From the NCBI RefSeq assembly GCF_002251295.1, contig NZ_NPJA01000013.1, positions 62,001 to 126,000 on the forward strand: a stretch of DNA of 64,000 nt, read 5' to 3'. A program made the position numbers and the translations under genes. This DNA is from Prevotella sp. P5-50. GTDB taxonomy: Bacteria > Bacteroidota > Bacteroidia > Bacteroidales > Bacteroidaceae. This document shows positions 25,952 through 36,247 of the stretch, piece after piece (positions within the stretch are counted from its first letter, which is position 1; each line of letters begins with the position of its first letter). The notes beneath the pieces are model-generated. The model was not told the DNA's origin. It saw only the letters and a list, made by a program, of their open reading frames with translations, and searched no databases.

Positions 25952-28900
25952 ATGACTATGCACAACGTGTTTTCAGCGGCTTGCCGCTTGTTCATGGCCT
26001 TGTTCTTAATGGCCATGCCTCTGTCATCACGTGCTGAAACACCGCTATGGTTGCGTTTCTGCGCCCTGTCACCAGACGGACAGACCATCGCTTTTTCCTA
26101 TAAAGGCGACATTTTTACAGTGGGAACTAATGGTGGCAATGCCCGTCAGCTAACGACCAACAGTGCCTATGATGCTTATCCGGTATGGAGTCCTGACGGA
26201 ACAAACATTGCCTTTGCCTCTGCACGCGAAGGTAGTCTCGATGTCTATATCATGCCGGCTACCGGCGGAACGCCTACCCGACTCACCACACATAGTGGCA
26301 ATGAGATTCCATTGGTATTTAGCGATGCACAACACGTACTCTTTAGTGCCAATATGATGCCTGCCGTTTTGTCGAGCCAACTCGCAAGCAGCACCTTCCC
26401 TCAGGTTTATGAGGTCAGTACTACTGGCGGACGTCCACGACTCTACTCCACCATCACCATGGAACAGCCAAGCATCAATGCCAATGGCGATGTGCTCTAT
26501 CATGATGTGAAAGGATATGAAGACCCATTCCGCAAACACCATGTGTCGGCTATTACTCGCGACATCTGGTTGCTCTGCAAAGGACAATACACCAAGCTGA
26601 CTTCCTTCCGTGGCGAAGACCGCAATCCGGTATGGGCTCCCGATGGTCGTTCATTCTATTATCTGAGTGAGAAAGACGGCACTTTCAACGTATGGAAGCG
26701 CAATACCGATGGCAGTGGCGAACAGCAACTGACCCATCATACCAAGAACCCCGTACGATTCCTTACTGCTGACAAGAAGGGCACTTTGTGCTATGCTTAT
26801 GACGGCGAAATCTATGTCATGCAGAACGGACAGGAACGTAAGGTCAATATCAATATCACAACCGACAACAACGACCGTAGCGTAGTGCGCAGAATACTAC
26901 ATTCTGGTGCAACAGAGATTTGCCTTTCTCCCAACAACAAGGAGATTGCCTTCATTCTCCATGGCGATGTCTATGTGACAGCCATCGACTACAGCACTAC
27001 TCGTCAGATTACAGATACTCCAGAACAGGAGCGCGACCTCTCGTTCTCACCTGATGGACGCAGCCTTGCTTATTCTTCTGAGCGCAATGGAGTATGGCAG
27101 ATCTACCGCACTACACTGACAGAGAAATCAGAGTCACAGTTTACCTATAGCAGCAATCTGACAGAAGAACGTCTCACCGACGGACAACATATTTCACAAC
27201 AGCCAAAGTACAGTCCCGATGGTAAACAACTGGCATTCTTCGAAGACCGTGGCGACCTGCGTGTACTCGACATCGCCAGTCGTTCGGTACGCACCGTGCT
27301 CGATGGAAAATATCAGTGCAGCTATACCGATGGCGACCTATGGTTTGAATGGAGTCCCGATAGCCGTTGGTTGTTGGCAAGCTATATTGGCAACGGTGGA
27401 TGGCATAGTCCCGATGTAGCACTGGTTGATGCTTCAGGTCAGAAACCCGTATTCAACCTGACCAACAGCGGTTATAGCGACGACAATGCTCGGTGGGCAT
27501 TGGGTGGTAAAGCCATCATCTACCAGAGCGACCGTGCCGGTTATAGAAGTCATGGCAGTTGGGGAGCTGAAAGCGATGAATACATCATGTTCCTCGACCA
27601 AGAAGCCTACGAGCGCTTCCTAATGAGCAAAGAGGAGAAGGAAATCTACGATAAGAAGCAGGCAGAAGCTCGCAAGGCAAACAACAGCCAGAGCAAATCT
27701 GCAAAAGCAAACAGCAAAAACAACAAGAATAGCAAAACCGACAAGGGCACTCAAAAGCCTGCCGTCAAACCATTGGTATTCGACCTTGACAACTGTCAGG
27801 ACCGTATCATCCGTCTCACCGTCAACTCAAGTCATCTGGGCGACGCCATACTCAGTCCTAAGGGTGACACGCTCTATTATCAGTCACGTTTCGAAGACGG
27901 TTACGACCTCTGGTGTCATAACCTCCTTGAAGAAAAGACCGAACTGGTGATGAAGAATGTGGGCTATGGCAATATGCAGGCTGACGCTTCATTCAAGCAC
28001 ATCTATCTGTTGTCAAGAGGCATCAAGAAACTCGACCTTGCGAAAAACAAGAAAGAGACTGTCGAGTTTGATGCACCATCCAACTATCGTGGCTATGAAG
28101 AACGCCAATATCTGTTCGACCACACTTGGAGACAAGTCAAAGAGAAATTCTACGATCCCGAACTGCATGGTGTTGACTGGGAAGGCTATCGTGACATCTA
28201 TGCACGTTTTCTCCCACATATCAACAACAACTACGACTTCCGTGATATGTTGAGCGAGATGCTCGGTGAACTCAATGGTTCACATACTGGTGCACGTTAC
28301 CGCACTGCTGGTGCCACATTGAAGACTGCAAGTCTCGGAGTGTTCATCGACCAGCAATATGATGGCAACGGACTGCGCATCGAAGAAGTCATCAAACGCA
28401 GCCCATTAGCACTTCATGGTTCTGAAGTAAAGGCAGGATGCATCATCGAGAGCATCGATGGTCATGAAATCAAAGCAGGTGCCGACTACTTCTGGATGCT
28501 CGACGGCAAAGCAGGAAAGTCTGTCCGCCTCAGCATCTACAATCCCCGTAACGGACAGCGTAAGACCATCAACGTGAAAGCGATTAGCCAAGGCCAACTC
28601 CAGACTCTGCTCTACAAACGTTGGGTAGAACACAACGAACACTTGGTAGATAGCATTTCCGGTGGACAGGTTGCTTACGTGCATGTAGAATCTATGGACA
28701 GCGAAAACTTCCGCAAGGTATATAGCAAATTGCTCAACGACAAGAACCGCAACCGCAAGGCTGTAGTTGTTGACGAGCGCCACAATGGTGGAGGTTGGCT
28801 TCACGACGACCTCTGCACCCTGCTCAGCGGGAAACTCTATCACAACTTCGTACCACGTGGCAAATATGTGGGACGTGACCCACTCAACAAATGGGTAGCT

Positions 28901-29224
28901 CCCTCTTGCATCTTGATGGATGAAGACTGCTATAGTAACGGTTCGGGATTCCCTTGGGTATATCGCGAACTGGGCATTGGCAAACTCATCGGTACACCTG
29001 TGGCAGGTACAGCTACCAGTGTATGGTGGGAAACCCAGATGGACCCCACCCTCGTTTTCGGTATTCCGCAGATTGGCAAGAAGGATATGCGTGGCAACTA
29101 TATGGAAAACCAAGAACTCTTGCCCGACATCGAGGTTTACAACACCCCCGAAGATTTCATCAACGGTCGCGACCCACAGTTGGAGACTGCTGTTCGTGAG
29201 ATGATGCGTCAAGCAGGATTGTAG
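25952..29224 (+). CDS. Tricorn-like serine protease (S41 family)
   Basis: The 1090-residue exported protein begins with a signal peptide (LFMALFLMAMPLSSRAE). It has two beta-propeller regions with PD40-type repeats (SPDGQTIAFSY, WSPDGTNIAFAS, FSPDGRSLAYSS), a lysine/asparagine-rich linker near 565-605, a tricorn C1 domain, a PDZ-like domain (about 780-870) and an S41 catalytic domain with AYVHVESM, VVDERHNGGG and CYSNGSGFPW, the likely nucleophile being in the last motif. Tricorn proteases degrade peptides released by larger proteases. It is followed by a strong terminator and seems to be transcribed alone or with the pectinesterase gene. Confidence 0.9.
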   Translation: MTMHNVFSAACRLFMALFLMAMPLSSRAETPLWLRFCALSPDGQTIAFSYKGDIFTVGTNGGNARQLTTNSAYDAYPVWSPDGTNIAFASAREGSLDVYIMPATGGTPTRLTTHSGNEIPLVFSDAQHVLFSANMMPAVLSSQLASSTFPQVYEVSTTGGRPRLYSTITMEQPSINANGDVLYHDVKGYEDPFRKHHVSAITRDIWLLCKGQYTKLTSFRGEDRNPVWAPDGRSFYYLSEKDGTFNVWKRNTDGSGEQQLTHHTKNPVRFLTADKKGTLCYAYDGEIYVMQNGQERKVNINITTDNNDRSVVRRILHSGATEICLSPNNKEIAFILHGDVYVTAIDYSTTRQITDTPEQERDLSFSPDGRSLAYSSERNGVWQIYRTTLTEKSESQFTYSSNLTEERLTDGQHISQQPKYSPDGKQLAFFEDRGDLRVLDIASRSVRTVLDGKYQCSYTDGDLWFEWSPDSRWLLASYIGNGGWHSPDVALVDASGQKPVFNLTNSGYSDDNARWALGGKAIIYQSDRAGYRSHGSWGAESDEYIMFLDQEAYERFLMSKEEKEIYDKKQAEARKANNSQSKSAKANSKNNKNSKTDKGTQKPAVKPLVFDLDNCQDRIIRLTVNSSHLGDAILSPKGDTLYYQSRFEDGYDLWCHNLLEEKTELVMKNVGYGNMQADASFKHIYLLSRGIKKLDLAKNKKETVEFDAPSNYRGYEERQYLFDHTWRQVKEKFYDPELHGVDWEGYRDIYARFLPHINNNYDFRDMLSEMLGELNGSHTGARYRTAGATLKTASLGVFIDQQYDGNGLRIEEVIKRSPLALHGSEVKAGCIIESIDGHEIKAGADYFWMLDGKAGKSVRLSIYNPRNGQRKTINVKAISQGQLQTLLYKRWVEHNEHLVDSISGGQVAYVHVESMDSENFRKVYSKLLNDKNRNRKAVVVDERHNGGGWLHDDLCTLLSGKLYHNFVPRGKYVGRDPLNKWVAPSCILMDEDCYSNGSGFPWVYRELGIGKLIGTPVAGTATSVWWETQMDPTLVFGIPQIGKKDMRGNYMENQELLPDIEVYNTPEDFINGRDPQLETAVREMMRQAGL

Positions 29225-29254
29225 GATTCCATCCACAAATACCTATAAATATAT

Positions 29255-29294
29255 AAAACGCCCCAACTCCTCTATATGGATTGGGGCGTTTTTC
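29255..29294. terminator. Bidirectional terminator
   Basis: A 12-bp perfect stem AAAACGCCCCAA/TTGGGGCGTTTT (29255-29266 with 29281-29292) with T-runs on both sides serves the tricorn-like gene on the plus strand and perhaps the MerR-type gene on the minus strand. Confidence 0.8.
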
Positions 29295-29415
29295 AATTTC
29301 AACCGGTCATAATCATATTGAGTTCACCCAATTCGACCATTAGGACTCAATATATATATGTATTCAAACAAAAAGAATTGTTCATGAGGATTTATATTCA
29401 AACAAAAGGACCATC

Positions 29416-29766
29416 TCAAACAAGATAGTCCATTTGTTTTTTCAGTGCTTGCAATTCCGTTCGGATATCAATCAACCTACTTAATACATCAGTTTTGTTG
29501 GCAGTACCTCGTTTGTTGGAATTGAGAATTTTCTTGGCTGCAGCAATCTTAAAACCGCGCACCTTCACCAGATTATGTATTGTGCGCAACAGATCGATGT
29601 CACTTTGCTGATACTGTCGTATCTTTGCCGGTCCCGAAGTTTTTGGTTTGAGCGTAGGAAATTCAGTTTCCCAGTAGCGCAATGTGCTTTCGTTAACGTC
29701 AAACATAGCCGCCACTTCGCGGATAGAATAATACATCTTCAGATTCTTGTTCAAGTTGAGTGCCAT
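29416..29766 (-). CDS. MerR-family transcriptional regulator
   Basis: The 116-residue protein has a winged helix-turn-helix of MerR type (YYSIREVAAMFDVNESTLRYWE), followed by RQYQQSDIDLLRTIHNLVKVRGFKIAAAKKIL and a short helix (LSRLIDIRTELQALKKQMDYL) for dimerisation. It has no effector domain, like the single-domain MerR proteins widespread in Bacteroidetes, whose targets are unknown. It is driven by the nearest of three tandem 77-bp promoter repeats. Confidence 0.88.
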   Translation of the reverse strand: MALNLNKNLKMYYSIREVAAMFDVNESTLRYWETEFPTLKPKTSGPAKIRQYQQSDIDLLRTIHNLVKVRGFKIAAAKKILNSNKRGTANKTDVLSRLIDIRTELQALKKQMDYLV

Positions 29767-29789
29767 AATCGTATCGGTTTATTTCTTTG

Positions 29790-29990
29790 CAAAGATACGA
29801 TTAAGTGAGCAAAAAACCAAATTTATTTGAGGTTTTCCGAGCGTGAGTATCTTCGCAACTATGTTGCAGAGATACGATTAAGTGAGCGAAAAACCAAATT
29901 TATTTGAGGTTTTCCGAACGTGAGTATCTTCGCAACTATGTTGCAGAGATACGATTAAGTGAACAAAAAATCAAATTTCCATGCCATTCT
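29790..29990 (-). repeat. Three tandem 77-bp promoter repeats upstream of the MerR-type gene
   Basis: The unit contains a -33 TTTG, a 20-nt spacer ending GCTCACTTAATCG and a -7 box. The -7 boxes start at 29797, 29874 and 29951 (minus strand), 77 bp apart. The gene-proximal one is TATCTTTG, while both distal ones read TATCTCTG. Each unit also carries GAAGATACTCACGCTCGG and CAAATAAATTTG, which relate it to the elements at 12620 and 48130. The remaining 30000-30160 is AT-rich with nothing further recognised except a lone TACCTTTG near 30110. Confidence 0.8.
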
Positions 29991-30164
29991 AATATTATGA
30001 TACCTAAAATATGTAAAAAACGGCACACGGTTTTAACCAATCTTTGCAAACTAACATTTTTTTGTTAATTTCATGTTTTATCTTACGATTTCATGCTTTT
30101 ACCTTTGATTTTCTACCTTATTCGTGGTATTTTTCATGCTTTATATAAAAAACATCATATAATA

Positions 30165-30196
30165 TTTGGTAATTAGAACAATTTACTGTACTTTTG
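30165..30196 (+). promoter_or_regulatory. Promoter of the SusC/SusD operon
   Basis: TTTG (30165-30168), a 20-nt spacer and TACTTTTG (30189-30196) match the consensus. The predicted 5' leader is about 130 to 145 nt. No extracytoplasmic sigma factor gene or hybrid sensor lies next to the operon. Confidence 0.7.
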
Positions 30197-30332
30197 CACT
30201 ATGTTAATTTGTGAAAAGAACTTAAATAGGAACAAAAATAGTTATTAACGATCACACAACGCTTGTCATTCGAGACAACACAAAATAGTTATTCAGAGTA
30301 TAATTTAGTGATATGTTTAATTTTTAATCAAA

Positions 30333-33300
30333 ATGAGAGTTTTTATGGAAAAGAAACTGCTTATCTTGTTGGTCAATATCTTCCTTCTATGTGGAGGAGT
30401 GTTGGCACAGACAAAAGTAACAGGTACCGTAGTATCTCAGGAAGACGGTGAACCAATCATCGGTGCTTCGATCATTATTCAGGGCCAGCGCTCAGGAACA
30501 GTGACCGATGCTGATGGTAAGTTCAGTCTTTCAGTACCTGCAGGTAAAAAGATTAGTGTCAGTTACATTGGTATGGAAACACAGACACTGGCTCCTAAAG
30601 CCAAGATGTCTATCAGCCTTCGCCCCAGTGCAGAGCTGGAAGAAGTGGTTGTAACTGGTATGCAGAAGACCGACCGTCGTCTGTTTACTGGTGCTACCGA
30701 CCGTGTGAATGCCGAGGATGCCATTCTTAATGGTATCGCCGATATCTCGCGTTCACTGGAAGGTCGTTCTGCTGGTGTATCTGTACAGAACGTCAGTGGT
30801 ACCTTCGGTACAGCACCAAAGATTCGTGTACGTGGTGCCACCTCTATCTACGGTTCCTCAAAGCCACTGTGGGTAGTTGACGGTGTTATCATGGAAGACG
30901 TAACCGACATTGACTCTGATGCATTGTCATCAGGTGACCCAGAAACCCTTATTTCTTCAGCCATTGCAGGTTTGAACTCAGATGATATCGAGTCGTTCCA
31001 GATTCTGAAAGACGGTTCTGCCACCTCTATTTATGGTGCACGTGCCATGGCCGGTGTGATTGTAGTAACCACCAAGAAAGGTAAGGCAGGTACAGCACAC
31101 ATCAACTATACTGGTGAATTCACCATGCGTTTGAAACCTACCTATGGTAACTTCAACATTCTGAACTCTCAGGATCAGATGGGTATCTATCGTGAGTTGT
31201 ACGATAAAGGATGGTTGAACCTCAGCAACACACTGAATGGTAGCGACTATGGTGTATATGGTAAGATGTATGAGTTGATCAACACCTACAATCCATCAAC
31301 CGGCGCTTTCGCTTTGGCTAATACTACAGAGGCCAAGAATGCCTATTTGGCAAATGCAGAGTTCCGCAACACCGACTGGTTTGACGAGCTTTTCTCTACC
31401 AGCATCCAGCAGAACCACTCTGTCAGCATGAGCGGTGGTACAGCCAAGTCAAACTACTATGCTTCAGTCAGTGCCATGACCGACCCAGGATGGTACAAGC
31501 AGTCAAAGGTTGACCGCTACACCTTGAACATGAACGTGAACCACAAGATTCTCGACAACCTGTCACTGAACATCATCGGTAGCGGTAGTTACCGTAGTCA
31601 GCGCGCTCCTGGTACTCTGAGTCAGGACGTCGATGTTGTATCAGGTAATGTAAAGCGTGACTTCGATATCAACCCATACTCTTATGCGTTGAACACTTCA
31701 CGTGCACTCGATCCCGACACCTATTATCATAGTAACTATGCAGCTTTCAACATTCTGCACGAATTGGAAACCAACTTCATCGATGTCAACTTCCTCGATG
31801 CTAAGTTCCAGGCAGAGTTGAAATACAAACCCATCAAGGATTTGGAGATTGCTGTACTTGGTGCTTTGAAATACACCACCACTTCACAGGAATATAAGAT
31901 TCTCGACAACTCAAACCAGGCAGAGGCTTATCGCGCTATGGACAACACCATCATCCGCGATGCCAACAAGTACCTCTATACTGATAAAGACGTACTATAC
32001 TCTCTCCCTATTTCTGTACTGCCCGAAGGTGGTATGTACAAGCGCACCGACAACCGCATGCGCGACTACAACTTCCGTGCAACAGCCAACTACGTACATA
32101 CCTTTGCCGACATCCACTACGTAAACCTGTTCGGTGGTATGGAGACAACCGAAATCCAGCGTTCAAGATCATGGTTCAACGGTTGGGGTATGCAGTATGC
32201 TAAGGGTGAAATTCCTTACTACACCTATCAGTTCTTCAAGAAGAGCTTGGAAGAGAACACCGACTACTATTCACTTTCAAACACCAACTCACGTTCGGCA
32301 GCCTTCTTCGCCAACGCCACCTATGGTTACGACAACCGTTATGTGTTGAACGGAACCGTTCGTTATGAAGGTTCAAACGCCATGGGTAAGAGCCGTTCTG
32401 CTCGTTGGACACCGACTTGGAACATTGCAGGTTCATGGAATGTTGACCAGGAGAAATTCTTCAAAGCATGGGAGCCAACCATTTCCCACTTGAAACTGAA
32501 GGCCAGCTACTCTCTGACCGCCACACCTCCTCCCACATCTTATACAAGTTCAACCAACGTATTCAAGGCTTTCAACCCCTACCGCATCTTCACCAGCGAT
32601 AAGGAAACTGGTATCCAGCTTTCAGACCTTGAGAACAGCGAATTGACTTATGAGAAGAAGAACGAGTTCAACTTCGGTGTTGAAGCAGGTTTCTTAAACG
32701 ACCGCATCAACGTATCGTTTGATATCTATACTCGTAAGAACTACGATGAAATCGGTCCTGTTGCCACACAGGGTATCGGTGGTCAGATTATCCGCTGGGC
32801 CAACGCAGCCGACATGAAATCACATGGTGAGGAACTCTCTATTTCTTCTACCAACATCAAGTTGAAGGACTTCAGCTGGATCACCTCTTTGGTTTATTCA
32901 CACACCAAGACCAAAATTACCAATTTGGCAAGCCAGGACCGTGTGATTGATATGATCACCAACTTCGGTGGACGCCGCGTTGGTTATCCCGTACGTTCAC
33001 TGTTCTCTATCCCCTTCGCAGGACTTGATGAAAACGGTCTTCCTACTTTCTACAACGAAGCAGGAGAAATCACCACCGACAACATCAACTTCCAGGAGCG
33101 CGACAAGGTTGATTACCTGAAGTATGAAGGTCCTACCGATCCTACCGTACAGGGTTCTTTGGGCAACCTCTTCAAATATAAAGGTTTCACCCTGAACCTC
33201 TTCATCACCTACTCATTTGGTAATGTCGTTCGCCTCGATCCTGTATTCTCAGCCACTTATAACGACCTGAGTTCTATGACCAAGGAGTTCAAAAACCGCT

Positions 33301-33650
33301 GGATGGTTCCTGGCGACGAGAAGAAGACCAACGTACCTGTCATCTTGAGTTATGCACAGTACACCAACAACTCACAGTTGCGTTATGGTTACAATGCCTA
33401 CAACTACTCAGATGTACGCATCGCCAAGGGTGACTTCATCCGCATGAAGGAAATCTCTCTGCAGTATGATTTCCCCAAGAATTGGATTAAGCCTCTGACC
33501 AACCTCTCTCTGAAGTTGCAGGCCACCAACCTCTTCCTCATCTATGCCGACAAGAAGTTGAACGGTCAGGATCCTGAGTTCTTCCGCTCTGGTGGTGTAT
33601 CAGCTCCTGTGCCCAAGCAGTTCACTGCAACTCTTAAAGTTGGCTTCTAA
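30333..33650 (+). CDS. SusC/RagA-family TonB-dependent outer-membrane receptor
   Basis: SusC-type proteins form the outer-membrane barrel that imports a ligand held by the SusD lid. The 1105 residues begin with a signal peptide (LLILLVNIFLLCGGVLAQ) and a carboxypeptidase-like beta-sandwich (VTGTVVSQEDGEPIIGASI). A plug domain follows (ASIYGSSKPLWVVDGVIMED, LNSDDIESFQILKDGSATSIYG), then the 22-strand barrel ending in FTATLKVGF. The start may be either MRVFMEKK or MEKK 12 bp on. No STN domain or TonB-box extension is present, so signalling to an anti-sigma factor is unlikely. Confidence 0.95.
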   Translation: MRVFMEKKLLILLVNIFLLCGGVLAQTKVTGTVVSQEDGEPIIGASIIIQGQRSGTVTDADGKFSLSVPAGKKISVSYIGMETQTLAPKAKMSISLRPSAELEEVVVTGMQKTDRRLFTGATDRVNAEDAILNGIADISRSLEGRSAGVSVQNVSGTFGTAPKIRVRGATSIYGSSKPLWVVDGVIMEDVTDIDSDALSSGDPETLISSAIAGLNSDDIESFQILKDGSATSIYGARAMAGVIVVTTKKGKAGTAHINYTGEFTMRLKPTYGNFNILNSQDQMGIYRELYDKGWLNLSNTLNGSDYGVYGKMYELINTYNPSTGAFALANTTEAKNAYLANAEFRNTDWFDELFSTSIQQNHSVSMSGGTAKSNYYASVSAMTDPGWYKQSKVDRYTLNMNVNHKILDNLSLNIIGSGSYRSQRAPGTLSQDVDVVSGNVKRDFDINPYSYALNTSRALDPDTYYHSNYAAFNILHELETNFIDVNFLDAKFQAELKYKPIKDLEIAVLGALKYTTTSQEYKILDNSNQAEAYRAMDNTIIRDANKYLYTDKDVLYSLPISVLPEGGMYKRTDNRMRDYNFRATANYVHTFADIHYVNLFGGMETTEIQRSRSWFNGWGMQYAKGEIPYYTYQFFKKSLEENTDYYSLSNTNSRSAAFFANATYGYDNRYVLNGTVRYEGSNAMGKSRSARWTPTWNIAGSWNVDQEKFFKAWEPTISHLKLKASYSLTATPPPTSYTSSTNVFKAFNPYRIFTSDKETGIQLSDLENSELTYEKKNEFNFGVEAGFLNDRINVSFDIYTRKNYDEIGPVATQGIGGQIIRWANAADMKSHGEELSISSTNIKLKDFSWITSLVYSHTKTKITNLASQDRVIDMITNFGGRRVGYPVRSLFSIPFAGLDENGLPTFYNEAGEITTDNINFQERDKVDYLKYEGPTDPTVQGSLGNLFKYKGFTLNLFITYSFGNVVRLDPVFSATYNDLSSMTKEFKNRWMVPGDEKKTNVPVILSYAQYTNNSQLRYGYNAYNYSDVRIAKGDFIRMKEISLQYDFPKNWIKPLTNLSLKLQATNLFLIYADKKLNGQDPEFFRSGGVSAPVPKQFTATLKVGF

Positions 33651-33691
33651 TCAAGGTAATGGAATAACGAAACAAACAAAAGAACAACAAT

Positions 33692-35323
33692 ATGAAAAAA
33701 TACATAGGATTTTCAATCATTGCACTGGGCCTTACCTTGACATCGTGTGACGATTGGCTCGACAAGTTACCCGACAACCGTATGGAGCTTCAGACTCCAA
33801 GCGATGTCAGCAATCTATTGGTAAGTGCTTACCCCAGCGCACACCCTGCCTATCTGCTGGAGATGTATTCAGACAATACCGATGACTGTGTCAACCCTTC
33901 ATGGTCAGAAGCATCACGTTTTCAGGCTCAGGCTTACAACTGGGAAGACATCACTGAAACAGGTGAAGATGAATCACCTCAGGAACTTTGGAACCGTCAT
34001 TACCTCGCCATTGCTTCTGCCAATGCTGCCATTGACCTGATTGAGGGAAAGGGTAGCCCTGCTGAGTATACCGAACAGTTGGGTGAGGCTCTGCTCTGCC
34101 GTGCTTATGCTATGTTCCAACTCTCTACCGTTTTCTGTAAGGCTTACAATCCTGCTACTGCTTCAACAGATTTGGGTCTGCCTTATCCTACACATCCAGA
34201 AAAGGTAGTAGGAACAGTATATACTCGTGGCACTATGGAGGATCTCTATGGTCAGATTGATAAGGATTTGCAGCGTGGTCTTCCTTTGGTTAGCAGCAAC
34301 TACAGCAAACCTAAGTTCCACTTCAATACCGATGCCGCCAAAGCATTTGCCGCTCGTTTCTATCTTTACAAGGGCGACTTCGCCAAGGCCATCACCTATG
34401 CAACAGAAGTATTGGGCGCCGATCCTACTGCCAAAGCTCGCGATTGGGATGCCTACGCAGCTCTTAACATGAACGACCAGATTCGTCCTGAGGCTTGGGT
34501 ATCTGCCGACGAGAAGTGTAACTTCCTGCTCCAGACCGTATATTCAGAATGGGGAGCCATCTCTGGTCCTTACTTATACGGTGAGAAATATGCTCATAGC
34601 TACCGTATCACCTACGATGAGGATATTGCCTCTAAGGGTCCGTTCGGCGCAGCCAACTCTACTTTCAAACAGCGTGTATGGAGTAACACCGCATTGGCAA
34701 ACCTATTCCATCGCAAGGTGCCCTATGAGTTTGAATACACCGACCTTCAGGCTGGTATCGGATTTGCCCATGCTGAGTATGCCGTATTCACCACTGAGCA
34801 ACTTCTGTTAGAGCGTGCCGAGGCTTATGCGCTGAGTGGCGAACTGCAGAAAGCCGTTGATGACTACAACACCATCATGAAGATTTATCAGAAGTATCCG
34901 AAGACCTTCACCTTGAAGCAAATCGTTGACTTCTACAATGGTGTTGACTATTACACTCCAAAGAAAGCCACCGTTAAGAAGCACTTCGTAAAACCCGTCT
35001 ATACCATCGATGCCGAGGGTTCAGACCAGGAAGCACTGCTTCAGGCCATTCTTCACTTGCGTCGTATCATGGAACTCGGCGAAGGATACCGTATGCAGGA
35101 CGTGAAACGTTATGGTATTGTGATTTACCGTCGCCAGACCAACACAAGTTTCACTATCTCTGCTGTAACCGACTCACTCACTGTTGACGATCCACGTCGT
35201 GCCATCCAGCTGCCTCAGGATGTAATAACCTCTGGTTTGGAGCCTAACGACCGTATTGCAGTGAAAGACCAGGGCGGTAACATTATGCAGGACTCTGGTT
35301 TTATCTACGAGATTAAAAAGTAA
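33692..35323 (+). CDS. SusD/RagB-family lipoprotein
   Basis: This is the surface-exposed lid partner of the SusC protein encoded 41 bp upstream. The lipobox is LTLTSC (mature N-terminal Cys near residue 19) followed by DDWLDKLPDNR, with the acidic residues near +2 that favour surface export. TPR-like helices include YLAIASANAAIDLIEG, ALLCRAYAMFQLSTVF and AYALSGELQKAVDDYN. The length of 543 is normal. The substrate cannot be told from the sequence. Confidence 0.93.
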   Translation: MKKYIGFSIIALGLTLTSCDDWLDKLPDNRMELQTPSDVSNLLVSAYPSAHPAYLLEMYSDNTDDCVNPSWSEASRFQAQAYNWEDITETGEDESPQELWNRHYLAIASANAAIDLIEGKGSPAEYTEQLGEALLCRAYAMFQLSTVFCKAYNPATASTDLGLPYPTHPEKVVGTVYTRGTMEDLYGQIDKDLQRGLPLVSSNYSKPKFHFNTDAAKAFAARFYLYKGDFAKAITYATEVLGADPTAKARDWDAYAALNMNDQIRPEAWVSADEKCNFLLQTVYSEWGAISGPYLYGEKYAHSYRITYDEDIASKGPFGAANSTFKQRVWSNTALANLFHRKVPYEFEYTDLQAGIGFAHAEYAVFTTEQLLLERAEAYALSGELQKAVDDYNTIMKIYQKYPKTFTLKQIVDFYNGVDYYTPKKATVKKHFVKPVYTIDAEGSDQEALLQAILHLRRIMELGEGYRMQDVKRYGIVIYRRQTNTSFTISAVTDSLTVDDPRRAIQLPQDVITSGLEPNDRIAVKDQGGNIMQDSGFIYEIKK

Positions 35324-35346
35324 CGACACACTAAATCAAGAACACA

Positions 35347-36237
35347 ATGAAAAAGATATATTTCATCCTGTTTGCCGTTGTTGCAGCACTCAGCTTCACG
35401 GCATGTTCAGACGGTGACCAGCCTTCCGGCAACAGCATCTTTGTGAACGACGAAGCCAAGCCCGATGCCTTTGAGCAGTGGTTGCTGGAAAACTTCACCT
35501 ATCCTTACAACGTAGAGGTGCTCTACCGCATGAAGGATACCGAGATTGACCACAAATACACACTGACCCCAGCAGACTCTGCCAAGTGTGCTAAGCTGGC
35601 CATGATAGTGAAATACCTTTGGTATGACGCATACGCTGAGGTAGCAGGTCCTGACTTCGTGAAGGCCAACACCCCACGTGTACTGCAGTTCATCGGTTCA
35701 CTTGCCATTGAAAACAACGGAACCGTTGTGATGGGTACTGCCGAGGGCGGTTACAAAATTACCCTCTACAATGTGAACAACCTGGGTTCTGCAATCAAGC
35801 TTGACGACTATGAAGCACTGAACCAGTGGTACTTCACCACTCTGCACCATGAGTTCCAGCACATTCTGAACCAGAAGAAGCCATACGATACTTCGTTTGA
35901 CCTCATCTCAGAAGGTAACTATGTCAGCGGTGACTGGTATCAGTACAACACCGACATACAGGCACTGCCACTCGGTTTCATCCGCAACTATGCGATGAGT
36001 GAACCTGCTGAAGACTATGCAGAGCTCTACTCACAGTATCTGACCAACAATGATGAGCTATGGAATTCCAAGATGGAGAAAGCCGGCGAAGAAGGAGAGG
36101 CCATCATCGAACAGAAACTGGCTCACATCCGCACCTATATGCGCCAGAACTGGAACATCGACCTTGAAGAGTTGCGTGCCGTAGTTCAGCGCCGTGCTGT
36201 GGAATACAAGAAACTTGATTTCGAACACTTAAAGTAA
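35347..36237 (+). CDS. Import-associated zinc metallohydrolase lipoprotein
   Basis: The 296-residue lipoprotein (lipobox LSFTAC) contains HHEFQHILNQ, a HExxH-type zinc site, with a downstream glutamate in PAEDYAELYSQY as a likely third ligand. It fits the family of substrate-import-associated zinc metallohydrolase lipoproteins found next to SusC/SusD pairs. With the SusCD pair and no glycosidases nearby, a peptide or protein substrate is more likely than a glycan; that is inference. Confidence 0.85.
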   Translation: MKKIYFILFAVVAALSFTACSDGDQPSGNSIFVNDEAKPDAFEQWLLENFTYPYNVEVLYRMKDTEIDHKYTLTPADSAKCAKLAMIVKYLWYDAYAEVAGPDFVKANTPRVLQFIGSLAIENNGTVVMGTAEGGYKITLYNVNNLGSAIKLDDYEALNQWYFTTLHHEFQHILNQKKPYDTSFDLISEGNYVSGDWYQYNTDIQALPLGFIRNYAMSEPAEDYAELYSQYLTNNDELWNSKMEKAGEEGEAIIEQKLAHIRTYMRQNWNIDLEELRAVVQRRAVEYKKLDFEHLK

Positions 36238-36247
36238 AGACAACGCT

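Noticed and set aside
28406-29236. 276-codon minus-strand frame under the tricorn-like gene
   Set aside because: No recognisable domain and complete overlap with a well-supported gene.
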